Source of the DNA: Lepas anatifera | Lineage: Eukaryota > Arthropoda > Thecostraca > Lepadidae | Assembly (NCBI GenBank): GCA_034440635.1 | Contig: JAOTON010002062.1 | Location: forward strand, 372,001 to 436,000 | Reading direction: 5' to 3' | DNA length: 64,000 nt | In this document: piece by piece, positions 1 to 10,895 of the stretch | Layout of the letters: every line of letters begins with the position of its first letter | How positions within the stretch are numbered: the first letter of the stretch is position 1 | Made by a program: the position numbers and the translations under genes | Notes under the pieces: generated by a model | Told to the model about the DNA's origin: nothing | The model's input: the letters and a program-made list of their open reading frames with translations, nothing else | The model's database searches: none

Positions 1-1411
1 AGACATTCATTAGACGCGGCTGAACTTTCTGTGGGATTTCGTCGGTTTTATGTTGAAAAATACCGACAATTCATCCAACAAAGTTTAAGCCGAACATCAC
101 GTTCCATCTTGAACGGAAACGTCCGCTCTGTTATCGTCGATGCAGGTATTTTACCCTGTCTAAAATAAACTCTATAGAAGACTATTGCTCCTCACTATCG
201 CTTCTCGCCCATTCAGCATACTGTGGCTTGGTATCCGGATTGGGGTGGCATTATCTAGTCACTATCGGAGTGCAACTATAATCTGCTGCCGGTAAAATAT
301 CGACTGAGATCAATTTCGTGCAGTGTCATCACTATTGATGACGTTGAATTTTCAACCGGATGCGCTTGCATTGATCATTTTATACCAGTGTGTGTCAGCC
401 AGTGGCCCGAAATGAGATTTGCATCGGGTGTGATATGTAAGATTCATGGAAAGTGTCTAGTGGGTGTCGAAAATCCAAACTTATAGAAATTATTTGGGAT
501 AATTTCATGGAGAATTTAGTTTTGTGTACTCTGTAGAGACTAATTTGTATCCTAATTTTCATAATATCTTGAAAAGATACGTTTTAAAATGAATACTGAG
601 TCTTGTTATAATTTTGTTCTTGATTCGAACCTGTCCGTGAGGGGAAATGTTCATACAATGCAAGAAGGAAAGAAGACTAGATCCTGCAGTAAGTGGGAAA
701 TCAAAATCTCAACCACAGAGTGTGAGTGGAGAATGCAACTCCCTGGATGTGATACTGCGCCTAAGGCCACGCTTCTTGGGACATTGATGTCACTCTGGAG
801 CTTTCTGCGCCCTTCCGAGAGTGCTCATTAATTAAAGGTAATATGACAAGTTAAGGTGTGAACGGAGCTATCAGATGCTAAGAACATACGGAACAAGTCC
901 TGGTGGCATATTTTATGTGTCTCGAACTCGCCTTTGATGAATAACAAGCGATTCATGTGGGTACTACTTTTGAACGCACGCCTTTCCACTCCTCTCGATC
1001 CTGTCTAACGGCCGGCGTCGGCTCGATGGTTACGATTGGTGCCGATGTGAACCCGGACGGGACCGGCTTCTGATCTAAACGCATCCTATTTCACGGCAAG
1101 ACTGATTTCTGGGCCAAATGATGTATCAATCCTAAGGTTTTTGTCTATGTTCTATCATATGGTGATCTAAGCTCAAATCCTGTAATAAAAATGCCACATT
1201 GTCTTTAAGTATACCTCAGACCCAGTTTTTGTTGTACAATGTATGGGCAGCACTCCAGTGCACTTTATGGAAATTGCATCTAAAGAGCCGCTTTGTGCGG
1301 CGCGGATTTGGCGGCATGTAGGTTTAGCGGACTACAATTGCGTAGTTCATCAAGCGATTCTAACAACCCTCACTTGTGGTTTATCCCCAACCTCTTCATT
1401 CTCTCGTGCAG
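1..1411. other. Non-coding: upstream intron or flank of the RhoU/V-like gene
   Basis: I see no convincing exon here. The stretch ends in a good 3' splice site (pyrimidine-rich tract ending gtgcag at 1406-1411), so at least its right end is intron. The exons that should carry the GTP-binding G1-G4 motifs of the Rho GTPase are not recognisable and probably lie to the left of the window. Confidence 0.5.
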
Positions 1412-1684
1412 GTTCTCATCGAGCTCTCGCGCTTTAAAGAAACGCCGGTCAGCGAGTCGGAGGCCCGGCGGCTGGCGCATAGTATTAAGGCGGCCGCCTA
1501 CATCGAGTGCTCCTCCCTCACCCAGCGCAACGTCAAGGAGGTGTTTGACCAGTGTATTGTGAGCGGACTCTCGTCGCGGCGGGCAGCGGTGTCTCCGGAG
1601 GCAGCGGCGTCTACAGCGTCGTCACCGTCACCCAGCAGCTGGCGGAGGAAGCGCAGCGGCTGGAGGGGCTGCTTCTGCCTGTGA
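1412..1684 (+). CDS. RhoU/RhoV-like atypical Rho GTPase, C-terminal exon
   Basis: This is the last coding exon of an atypical Rho-family GTPase. It opens in phase 0 after a gtgcag acceptor and reads [18 protein letters not shown], then the alpha-5 region [20 protein letters not shown], and ends at TGA 1682-1684. The order 'VLIEL..., IECSxLTQ+N+KEVFD' is typical of the RhoU (Wrch-1)/RhoV (Chp) branch; the ECSxLTQ part is the G5 guanine-specificity loop. The tail is basic and serine-rich and ends in GCFCL. It has no CAAX box, but it does have cysteines that suit the palmitoylation known for RhoU/V, which directs these proteins to plasma membrane and endosomes. Only about 90 residues are in the window; the nucleotide-binding N-terminal part is missing. 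An ATTAAA at 2082-2087 could be the polyadenylation signal. Family assignment is firm; U versus V cannot be decided. Confidence 0.85.
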   Translation, partial: VLIELSRFKETPVSESEARRLAHSIKAAAYIECSSLTQRNVKEVFDQCIVSGLSSRRAAVSPEAAASTASSPSPSSWRRKRSGWRGCFCL

Positions 1685-2081
1685 TGGACGGCGGTGTGAC
1701 GTGAGGCGACAGGACGCTGATGTGAGTGATGGAGAACGTGCCGGACTGATGTGAAGAGCCGGTGGGCCGGAGAGAGGCGCCGGGTGGTCGATAGAGGTAG
1801 CTTGTTATGGCTGTACTCGTGATGAAGCGTGATGTTGAGGTCTCATGAAGGCTGGTGGATGCCCAGAACGGGGACGAGGCGTCGGTCCGCGTGGCTTACC
1901 CGGGAGTCTGTTTGTGGGCAGCCAATTAGCTATGTTCCATTATGCGCATTATTTTCATGCAACTGAACTGTGTCGATTGTTTGAAGGTATGACGGTAGGT
2001 TGTAACGCTAGAGGCTTGTATTGGCTGGGACCAGCATTCATCAGTGTTTCCTGTGTTATCACCATTATACTTTACTTGTAT

Positions 2082-2087
2082 ATTAAA
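2082..2087 (+). terminator. Possible polyadenylation signal (ATTAAA) of the Rho GTPase gene
   Basis: ATTAAA lies about 400 nt after the stop codon, followed by T/G-rich sequence. This common variant hexamer occurs by chance often, so the call rests on position only. Confidence 0.3.
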
Positions 2088-4923
2088 GTGCTTCTGTCAT
2101 GCACATTTTGCTGAAGTGTGCGGGTGATGCGGTTTAAGCGCACACGAGCCACTGCATTTTACATGTACCTTTATAGTGTGCAGAGTCGTTCCCGAGCCTG
2201 CCCTATATTCACATACCGTTTAACGTCAGCAGGGACGCACTCGACCCTTCGCCGATACTCAAATGCCCACGTGTCAATCACACTCCTGCGTCACAGTTCC
2301 GTGCCTGGTTGCGCCGATTTTAGCCTTGTTACCACAGCCCGTGCTATTTTATAATTTTTGTGGCGTGGCGAGGGGTCTCGCCTACTGACCGACGTTCCAT
2401 GTGATGTTAAATCGGTGGGGTAGGACACGGGTGGTCCGTACCCGTCGTCGTTGATCGGTGTATGTGTTCCATACATGGAGTCTGTGCGTGTATATGCCGC
2501 TGATCAGGTCATGTCACATACTTTGTTGCTAAGACTGTTGGAGGTGGAGAGACGCAAATACAAGCGAATGCTTGCTAATGTCACCAATGTTTGGTTTCGA
2601 ACTTTTCGGGGACGGGCGATTGCGCCCATAAAAGTATTGGCACTGGATTGTTTTCGAAATCATGGGTAGTTCTCGTACTGTAGCGTGTTTCCTTGTTTCT
2701 GGATTCGTCGGTCGCTGGTTTTCATTAGTTCAGTTTCTGATCAGTTGGGTGATTTTTTCATTGAGCAGATCGTGTAGCAAGGCTTTGTTGTTGTTTGGGA
2801 TGGCCAACCCCGCATCCACTTTTCATCATGCGACGTCGGTTCCAGAGATCACATTTTCATGAATTTATTGCCCGAGACGCAATGATCATTTCACTGCTCA
2901 TCCAAAATCTGTATCACAAGTTCGGCATGCGAAGTGAATTCTTTTGGAGGGCCGCCCAAGACGGTGAGATAATTTTTTGTTGTCAGTTATCAAAAATGAT
3001 CAAATATTTCGTATACAAAATAAGGCATGCTTGATCCTGATTGCGGAAGTTGTGACGTGAAAAATATTTTCTCCTCCCTTAAGGGATACCTTTTGCCATA
3101 TTAGAATACGTACACTGCTTTCTGGCAAAAACAAATTATTAATATTTTTTAGACCGAACCTGCAGCTGGGTTCATGGCACGAAAACTTAGCATCCAGGTC
3201 AGGTCGCAAACGCAGATTTTTGCATTTGCGTGACGCCAATTTGATTTCTGCTCGCAGGAGCTCATTTTGGATGGTTTCTTCCAACTAAATATCCCCGTCG
3301 AGCTGAACCAGTTGTAGGACGGGCAGAGCAGGTGGAAAGCTGCCTCCAACACGATACGCTCCATTTCATCCAAATTAGTGCGGTTTGTTTACATCGGAAA
3401 CATTGGATAAGGGATGTCAAAAGAGTGGCTCCAATCATGGGGAACACTCTGTGATGACTGGTCAGGTTTCGGTCAACAAAGTTGTCTCAGCATTAGCTAC
3501 TTCCACTCCCGTTCCCACGCCTATCAGTCTGACGTCAAGCTGGTGGTCGTGTACCGACTGTTTGTACTCGCTTGCGACAAGCGCAGCTCACAGATAGTGA
3601 CCTGCGCTCTTGTATTTTCCGAATGCACGCATTTTCCGAATGTTGCCCTCCTGGCCAGGTTGAACCATGTTGCGTTCAGGACCTCGGGGAACCTTGGTAA
3701 CGGCGGGCAATCCCCTGGAAGGCATAAACTTGGTTTTGGATTGTTCTTACACCCATAATTCGAAATCACTGTGACATCGAAACAGTCAGAAGGAAATACA
3801 GCGGCTCCTCTCCTGAATACCATTTGCTGTAAACGGAAGAACTCGCCCCGCTGTAAGCACGTAGACTCTGTAAAATCTCCAGGCAAATGGGAGCAAAATA
3901 ATCAGGATTTGTTTACGAATGAGCGATTAGTAATCAGCAACAGGACGCGGCGTTTGATCATTGCAAGGAATAGCATCCCGCCGAATTCCTAGACAGACCA
4001 TGAGCTGCGGAGAGAGGCGCAAGGTCGTACAATGCTAAAGTGGTAGGATAAGGGTAGATTGCATAACTGTAGGAGCGTCTAGAACATTTGGGAACCAATA
4101 TGTACTTTGACGTCATTTCTTTCCAGTCATTGCCGTAGGGTCAATGGTTAATATCTTGAATATTGGAGGGAGGGGGGGGGTTATGGCTCTCCTGCCCCCT
4201 CTTTCTATGCCAATGACTGACAGAATTGGGCTTTCCTTCACGTTGTACACAATGCGTCCCTATCAGTTTGGACTACCAGTGGCGCATACGGTTGGCCGAA
4301 ATAGTCGGGCAGACGCTGCATTGCAGCGGGTTGTATGTTGCAGTGGTATCGAATTAATTACACCACCGTGTATTAGATAAATATCAAATTAATACCACCT
4401 CCGAATTATTGAACAAAAACTATAACTAAACACTGCCCAGCCTTCAGGCAAAAGGCTGGAATGTGCTTTCCCGGTAATTTATCAACAATCCGGTATTCCC
4501 GACTTCACAAGAGGAAATGCAAACAGTAGACGCGCTGCTCACTCAACCACCGGAGCCTCAGTTCCGATGAACGCCCGTTTTCACATGGACAAGGCCATGG
4601 TTCCGCGGTCGTCCCGCACGCTGGCGCCCGCCGCTCTGTTTATATTTGTGTCAGTAAACTGGTCTCATCTCGGCAGACATCTCACGTGCCACAAAATCGG
4701 TCGCAAAACCCGGCGGACGCGTGACGATTAATAGTCATATTTCATTGTCCTATACACGAGCTTTAGTTGCTCCAACACAGCCCAATTCAAACAACACCGA
4801 AAAAGAACACTTTAGAACGGTCCTTTTGTCCATAGCGTAATGAACACCACCACGTGAAGATGACTATTGACGTCTCTGTTCACGGATCCACTCAGCAAGA
4901 TTCCAAACGTCACCCAAAACATG
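2088..4923. other. Intergenic stretch between two convergent genes
   Basis: No exon, RNA gene or clear repeat family is recognisable. The open frames here are short, overlap on both strands and show no protein-like composition. A G-run at 4171-4180 and ordinary AT-rich sequence are all I see. Confidence 0.5.
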
Positions 4924-4929
4924 TTTATT
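4924..4929 (-). terminator. Possible polyadenylation signal (AATAAA) of the Aven-like gene
   Basis: The minus strand carries AATAAA here, about 300 nt beyond the Aven-like stop codon at 5225. It is the only canonical hexamer I noticed close downstream. Confidence 0.4.
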
Positions 4930-5224
4930 CCAGAAGCCTTACAAAATACAGCTCAGATCTAAATGGGGCAGCTACATCATTAAGCAAGGCTCTGCGCTAA
5001 TGGGCCAGAGACGGGAGGGGACTTGAAAAGGGACTATGTATCACAGTAGTGCGCTTATTTAGCGAATCCCACGCACATGCCAGCAGCAGAGCTCCCGCAA
5101 TCCGGTCGCGGTTCGAACCGATGCCTAACCCGAGTATGTACCTCCAAAAACCGAAGTACCAGTAGCGCCTCTCTTCAGAACAGTGGCAAAATAGCAATAA
5201 TAAGATCTAGTCATCCCCTTCGCG

Positions 5225-7745
5225 TCAGTCCTCGTCTGAGAGCACCGAGTCCAGCCAATCCTCGTCCAGAAGAGGCGCGGAGCTGACCACTGAAGACTTT
5301 GGCGGGCTGATCGCTGAGGTAGCGCCGGTCACTGCGGCCTCAGCCGGAGAGGTAGCTGAAGACTTGGCTGTAGAAGCAGCAGGAGATTCTGAGCCGGTGG
5401 CAGGAGATTCTGAAGCTGCGGACGCTGCAGGGACGGAGGCGACCGGTGTAGCGGAAGCTGTGGGAGCACTGGGAGCAGCTGCAGGCACGGTGGAGGGTGG
5501 TGGCGGAGGAACGGCTGCGAAGATACTGGTGTCCCCAGCTGGATGGCCGTCGGTGGACAAGATTCCGGTAGGTTGCGGTCCTGGAAAGGTGCCACAACGG
5601 CGTCAGTCGGCACGAGAGACGACTGGATTTCAGCATCCTTCCTCCTTTCTCATCACAGTTAAAAATAAGGTTTACGTAACAAGAATCGGCCAGCTTAATC
5701 CATTAAAAGATATTTGAATAAATAATGGCAATGAACGCACGGACCAGCATCTGTATAATCAGCGAGATATGACCGAAGGGATTCACTATAGGTTTCAGGA
5801 AATTCGTTACACACTGTCATTAACCTAGTTCCAATTAAAAACTTTATAGAGGGCGACAAAGACCAGTGGATTATAAACATAGGACATTTCAGCAACAGTC
5901 ATCAGCAACACTTCAATGAAAAAAACGCTGAAATACCCTGCTGAGGCCAGCTTGGGTCCGCGGTCCCGTCTCCTCACCGTTTCCCCGGTTCAGCGTCTGC
6001 TGCGGGGGCGGGGACGTATCGCCGCCGGCCGCCGCGTCCCCCAGCACATCAGCCGCCGGCGTCTCCTCCCTCAGCAGACCCAGCATGTGCTGAGAGATGG
6101 TGTCCGTCTGTTCGCGCTGAGTCCGCGCCCGCTCCAGCGCCGTGCCGGGCTCAGTCAAAGGCGCCGACCGATGCTGCTCCGCCTCGGCACGCTGCGCTGC
6201 CAACTCCTCCTCCTGGCGGCCCAATGCGGAACTAGTAGTAGACGGAATCCACGCTTGAGACGTAGTGTCCGCATGGTTTGCCGGTCTGATGGGGCAAGCA
6301 AACTAGCGGTGTAATTAATGCATGATTCGCCATCTGGCCTCATACGACATGCAGGCTTCTTTCCCAGTATCTGACGAAATAGATGTGTTACGCCTCTTAC
6401 GTCGAAAAGGTCTTTTTAAGAAACACGGGCATTAAGAATACGAGTGTGTGCTTTGGGCGTCCCGACGAAATCCTTTGCAAAAAAGGTCTTAAAAACAATT
6501 GATTTGAGATCTGGTCAGTTGCTCAAGACCATTGGCGGACGCGGGGGGGAATTTCGGCCATGCCCCCCTCCAAGCGCTCGAGGGGGTGAAACTATCTTTT
6601 GCCCCCCAAACGCCGGATAATTTTTTGGAAAAAGTTGCTTACACTAGGTTTGCCGAGCACTTACATCTTAGCTTCCACCCCCACCCCCAGGAGCGCGATC
6701 ATGTACTTGGAGAGGGGGTAACTTATACAAGGTCTGTCGAGCACCCAAATCGCACGTCCCACCCCCCCCTTCAGGAGGAGAGGCGGACATGGGTTCCCCC
6801 ACCCAAAAATCGCGTCTGCGTCCGCCCCTGCTCAAGACATACGTTCACACGACTTTGATAAAAGAATGGCACTTTGGTACATTGGTTCTAAACAAGCACC
6901 ATCTTCGGTGCCTCCCGCCCAGCACGCACCGTGAAGTGTTTGAGGTCGATGTCGAGCCGCTCGTACAGTGGCAGCCGATGCAGCACAGCCGTCAGGTGGG
7001 GCACGTCCAGGGTCAGCAGCTCCGGCGTGCTGCCGCTGTCCTCCAGCCAGGAGCGCTCGCTGCGCAAACTGAAGTAGCCCACGCCGGTACCTGCGACGAA
7101 AGAAGATGTTTACCTTAGAGTCCAGTAATATGCTTGTCATATTCTAGCATTGGACTATCCATATTCTAGCACAAAGCAGATCTTTCACTAAAAATAAAAT
7201 CAAAATAACTCCGGACATTATTAACGTCTACTCTCTTCCCCTAGTCAAATCTCAACAAAAATATCAAATCGAAACAGGACACAAAAAGAACTACTTGATT
7301 TCAAACGGACGCCGGTTGGAGCCTCACACAGCAGTTTAACCTCACACGTCCACTACCCACCAGCAGACGCCAGCAGCTCGTCGAACGTGTCGCCGACCCG
7401 GTAGTCCTCGCCGGGCTCCGGCTCCGGCTCGGCCGGCAGCTCGTACTTGGCCCAGTTGCTGCGGATCTCCCGGCGGCGGTACTTGTCCTGCTGGCCGGCC
7501 GGCTCCACTGGGTTGGCCGGCTCCAGCACTCGTGGCCCGATGTCGCCTGGGGGACGGGGCGGCGGACCCACGGGGCCGGGCGGGGCCGACTGCGCAGGCG
7601 CAGGCCGAGGAGACGACTCCTTAGCTGGAGCAGCGCCCTTCGGAGCAGGACACTTTGGAGCATTTGACTTACTGGGTCCCTTTGAGACATTGCTTGCAGT
7701 CTGCCCTTGATGGGGTTTACGTTTCCCCTTCTTGTCCGGTCGCAT
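5225..7745 (-). CDS. AVEN: Aven-like cell-death and DNA-damage checkpoint regulator, four exons
   Basis: Joined minus-strand exons 7361-7745, 6900-7090, 5978-6212 and 5225-5580 give 1167 nt (388 aa plus stop). All junctions are GT-AG and phases match (1, 0, 1). Family marks: REIRSNWAKYE near residue 95 (vertebrate Aven has an equivalent R-R-R-E-x-x-S-N-W-x-x-Y), FDELLASAG after it, the YFSLRSERSW and LPLYERLDIDLKHFTVRAG block in exon 2, and the acidic C-terminal box EDWLDSVLSDED, which matches the conserved E-D-W-L-D end of Aven. Known Aven binds Bcl-xL and Apaf-1, limits apoptosome assembly and stimulates ATM. Exon 3 is Glu/Gln/Arg-rich and probably helical; exon 4 is an Ala/Pro/Ser low-complexity linker before the acidic box. 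The N-terminus is Lys/Pro-rich and lacks the RGG boxes of mammalian Aven. Start: the first ATG of the open frame. Similar length to vertebrate Aven. Confidence 0.85.
6530..6830. mobile_element. hAT-type miniature transposon, copy 1 (intron 2 of the Aven-like gene)
   Basis: The 301-bp element runs from CATTGGCGGACGC to GCGTCCGCCCCTG, so its ends are imperfect inverted repeats of the CA...TG type. It is flanked by an exact 8-bp duplication, CTCAAGAC at 6522-6529 and 6831-6838. Eight-base duplications with CAGGGG-like ends are the mark of the hAT superfamily. It has no coding capacity. A related copy is at 33282-33599. Confidence 0.8.
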
Positions 7746-9085
7746 TATGAAAAAGAACTTCTTGAATATAAGCTCACTTTCAATACGAAATTTTGGTCCA
7801 ACGAGTCATGAGTTTTGAAGACTTCTAATGAAGAGATGAAGGAATATCTGAAAAAGACTGATGCGACTAGTTACGTGCCTACACACATAAATCGGGCATT
7901 TGCAGATTCATACATATATTTGCAATGATGAGGACATGCAATAAAATTCATGCCGGTACATGCCAAAAATAAGGTTAAAAGCGAGTAGGAGATGCTGAGG
8001 AGTGCACACTTAGAACCGCCATAAAGCACCACCTCACAAGCCAGGTCGGGCCAGTCAGCCACAAGGGGCACCACCATTCCACAGTGGGTGCGCCACCCAC
8101 ACTGACATGTAAGATCCGTCCCCTGCATGAATGCGCCTAGTGGGAGCAAGCAGTCGCCCTGCAAGTGGCAGAGCCGAGTGGTCCTGGGAACCAATCGTCA
8201 GTGCCACCACCGGCACGGCCGCTGCCCGAGCTAGGCGCAACAGAGAACGGATCCCACAGAAAATGCACCGAGATGACAAGCGCCATATCGCTGCGTTCGA
8301 CGTGCAGAATTTGCCAGTTAGCCATTTTTCATATTGATGGGCAGTCTTATCCCACTGCCACGCTGCTTTTGCTATTCATTTGGCTCAATTCCCCCACAAA
8401 AGTCTTAGTTTGGCATTGATATTTGCCAAATAGGCCCAGAAAGAGACGTAATAATAATGATAATACATAAAATGAAAAAAACGAAACAGCGAAAAAAAAC
8501 GGAAAAAGTAGTTAAAAAGTGGAAAGACACAGTTGAAAGGCAGAGAAAACCTAGTTAAAAGCGAAAAAACGTCATTGAAAAAGCAAAAAAAATACAGGAA
8601 CAAGCAGCGTAACTCGACCTCATGACTTAAATTTTTAGCACTGTTTGTTAAAAGACAATATTATTGCTAAAATGACTGTTTCTTTCTTGTTAGTATTTAC
8701 CCAATTTTCTAGTTTCCCTAGTTACAAGCTAAAAGACAACTTTCACATGTGTAGTGTTTAAATACAGGCAGGAGGAATGATAGACACAGAGAAAGGAAGT
8801 CAGAATATACTCATGTTTTCCATCCTTGGCTTAGTTTAATTGGGCCACAAATAGCCAAACAGAATATTAAGTGTAAATTCATATTAAACATTAATCATCA
8901 TAGATGAAATAATCAGATGTTTCAAGAACAAAGCCGCTTATTCAGAGCCTTAAAGAATGGAACAAGTTATATTGACATGAGACACCTCAAATACTATAAA
9001 TGATCAAACATCAAACCATGTTCCTTTTTAACAATCACAGTTCTAATAAATTTAAATTAATACCTATTCAGTTTGATTGTTTGTG
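7746..9085. other. Upstream flank of the Aven-like gene; no gene seen
   Basis: The Aven-like promoter should lie at its left end, but I recognise no TATA box or initiator. From about 8440 to 8595 the plus strand is a long A-rich, almost pyrimidine-free run (short A4-A7 blocks separated by G/C), and the rest is AT-rich. No supported exon. Confidence 0.4.
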
Positions 9086-9960
9086 GTCCAACTATGTTGG
9101 GTAATAGTGAAGCATATGTCACAGGAACATGCCAGATTGTCACCTTGGGAAATGTTATTAAAATATCCCCATATTCTGAAGAAAATCCCAACATGATCAT
9201 GTGTGATCCCACTCCCGGGACGCACCGACGTGATCAGTGGTGTGCTCAGACAGCTAGAAAGAGGGAGTTTTTGCACAGAGGTTAGGTTTAGGTTTATGTT
9301 AGGTTACATAAGGTCAGGTCAGGTCAGGTAAGGTCAGTTGAGTATGCCCTTGGTTCCTATTTCCTAGTCTGGGGATATCACCCCTCTCTAGAATCTGAAT
9401 GTGCCTCTGTGTACCACTTTACACTACTCAAACTCTCCCTCCTTCCGTCTGTTTCCCCTCTAGGCCAGTGCGCAAAGTATGGAACTTTCGATGAGATCTC
9501 ATTGGTGTGAGTGCCCTTGGGGACAGGAGGGTGTGGTGCGAACTTTATTACCTGGTGCGAATTTGCAAGACTGGTGTGAGGGAGGTGACACTGAAAACCA
9601 AACAAAGAATAGACGAATGGTTATAAAGACACAGGAGGGTGCCTGATAAAACTAAATAACTAATAAGAGAGGTAGCATTGCATAGTGTGGGTAGGGATGG
9701 TTGTGTGCTCCATAGTATATTGTGGATTGGTGCGAATTTTAGGTGGCTGGCGGTGCGAAAATTGTTGATGGCTGGTGCGAATCGTTTGACCTGCTGCCAT
9801 ACTTTGCAAACTGGCCTCTAGGGATTTTCTTGCAGAATGTGGGGATATTTTGAAAACATTTCCCACCGTGAATCTAGGGATGTTTAGAAAAAATCCAAAG
9901 TGACGATCTGGCATGTTCCTGTGACATCTGCTTCACCAATACCCTATGTTGTCCAAACCC
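9086..9960. mobile_element. Inverted-repeat (foldback-like) element
   Basis: About 100 bp at 9086-9190 is repeated in inverted orientation at 9806-9957. The shared core reads TGAAGCA(T/G)ATGTCACAGG, then AACATGCCAGAT(T/C)GTCAC and, further in, GGGAAATGTT and AAAATATCCCC. The right arm has about 25 extra bases inside it. The interior holds at least five copies of GGTGCGAA (9530-9775). Outer ends and target duplication are not clear, so the family is unknown; it could be a foldback or MITE derivative. Confidence 0.6.
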
Positions 9961-10133
9961 TCACATGGCTTAGTTTCCACGGCCGAGAAGCAATCAAAAT
10001 AGAGCTGACAGTCAATCTTGATTTCTTCCTTAATTTGTGGTGCACTAGTGATGATCCCTTTCTTCGAAAGGAAACAAAGTGCTAACATACCTAGGCTTAG
10101 CATTTTGTTTCATTGCCTATGCTTTCACTCCCT

Positions 10134-10282
10134 TCACTTTCCCTTAATCCAAATTTGCAAAAAAGCTTTATGCTCTGCAGCCCACTCTCTTTCCTCTGCA
10201 GTGTAAGGAAAGTATTTTCCATCATGCAGCCAAATCCTGCCAGGTCTTGTTGGATGCGGATTGACAAGAATCTGATTGAAAC
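10134..10282 (-). CDS. Possible terminal coding exon of an unrecognised protein
   Basis: On the minus strand a gattgcag acceptor at 10283-10290 is followed, in phase 2, by 48 codons and TGA. The product contains NPHPTRPGRIWLHDGKYFPY and then TAEEREWAAEHKAFLQIWIK. It looks like real protein (mixed charged and aromatic residues, no low complexity), but I do not recognise it. It may be the end of a host gene or a decayed transposon gene. A second protein-like stretch with two CxxC pairs lies upstream on the same strand (10440-10620). Confidence 0.3.
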
Positions 10283-10439
10283 CTGCAATCTATTGCCAAA
10301 AGCTTTATCCATATTGTAATTGTACCCAGACACAACAGCCCATCATGATTGAAATCGTGCATGGGACCTAGGCTTATCAAGCAGCTTGTTATCCTGTAAT
10401 CCGCTCATCCATAACACATTGACATGAAATATAAAAAGC

Positions 10440-10620
10440 AAGCATAGATGACCAGCCATGGGTTTAGGAGCTGAACATGCTTCACACAAATTGAAGGGTT
10501 CAAAAATCAAGGGAGTACTCCATTGATAAATACTCTTGTCCCACGGAATATATCTGTCAGAACAAAAATTACAATAAATTGCGGGAATATCAACCCACCT
10601 AAATGCCTGATACGACGACA
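10440..10620 (-). other. Protein-like open stretch with two CxxC motifs, unassigned
   Basis: Within a minus-strand open frame (10343-10813) the peptide includes IYCNFCSDRYIPWDKSIY and FNLCEACSAPKPMAG. The two CxxC pairs 31 residues apart could form a zinc ribbon. It lies between the possible exon at 10134-10282 and the 3' end of the retrotransposon. I cannot place it in a family and splice borders are uncertain. Confidence 0.2.
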
Positions 10621-10895
10621 CGCACAAGGGCTTTGAGATGATACAAGTATACGGACACGCCTCCCATTCACAATAAGACACCTCTCTCTCTCTCTCTGTT
10701 GCACCACAACTGTTTGTTTGTTTGTGGGTTGAGACACACAACCTCTGGGGTTCAGGTGTCTGTATCCTGAAAGCACCAAAAGGGGATGGGGGTGGCCCGC
10801 TGTGGCCAGTCAATAGGGAGTCAACACGTCACATGATAGTTTGAACATTTTCAATCACTTTTTAAATTATCAGAAACTTAGTCAAACATAACATG

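Noticed and set aside
5329..5717. Long open frames on both strands over the Ala/Pro/Ser-rich Aven exon
   Set aside because: GC-rich low-complexity coding sequence opens the other frames; only the frame ending in the acidic box fits splice phases and homology.
9283..9340. TTAGGTTTAGG and GGTCAGGTCAGG runs, resembling arthropod telomere repeats
   Set aside because: Only two or three imperfect units; more like GGTCA-type simple repeat.
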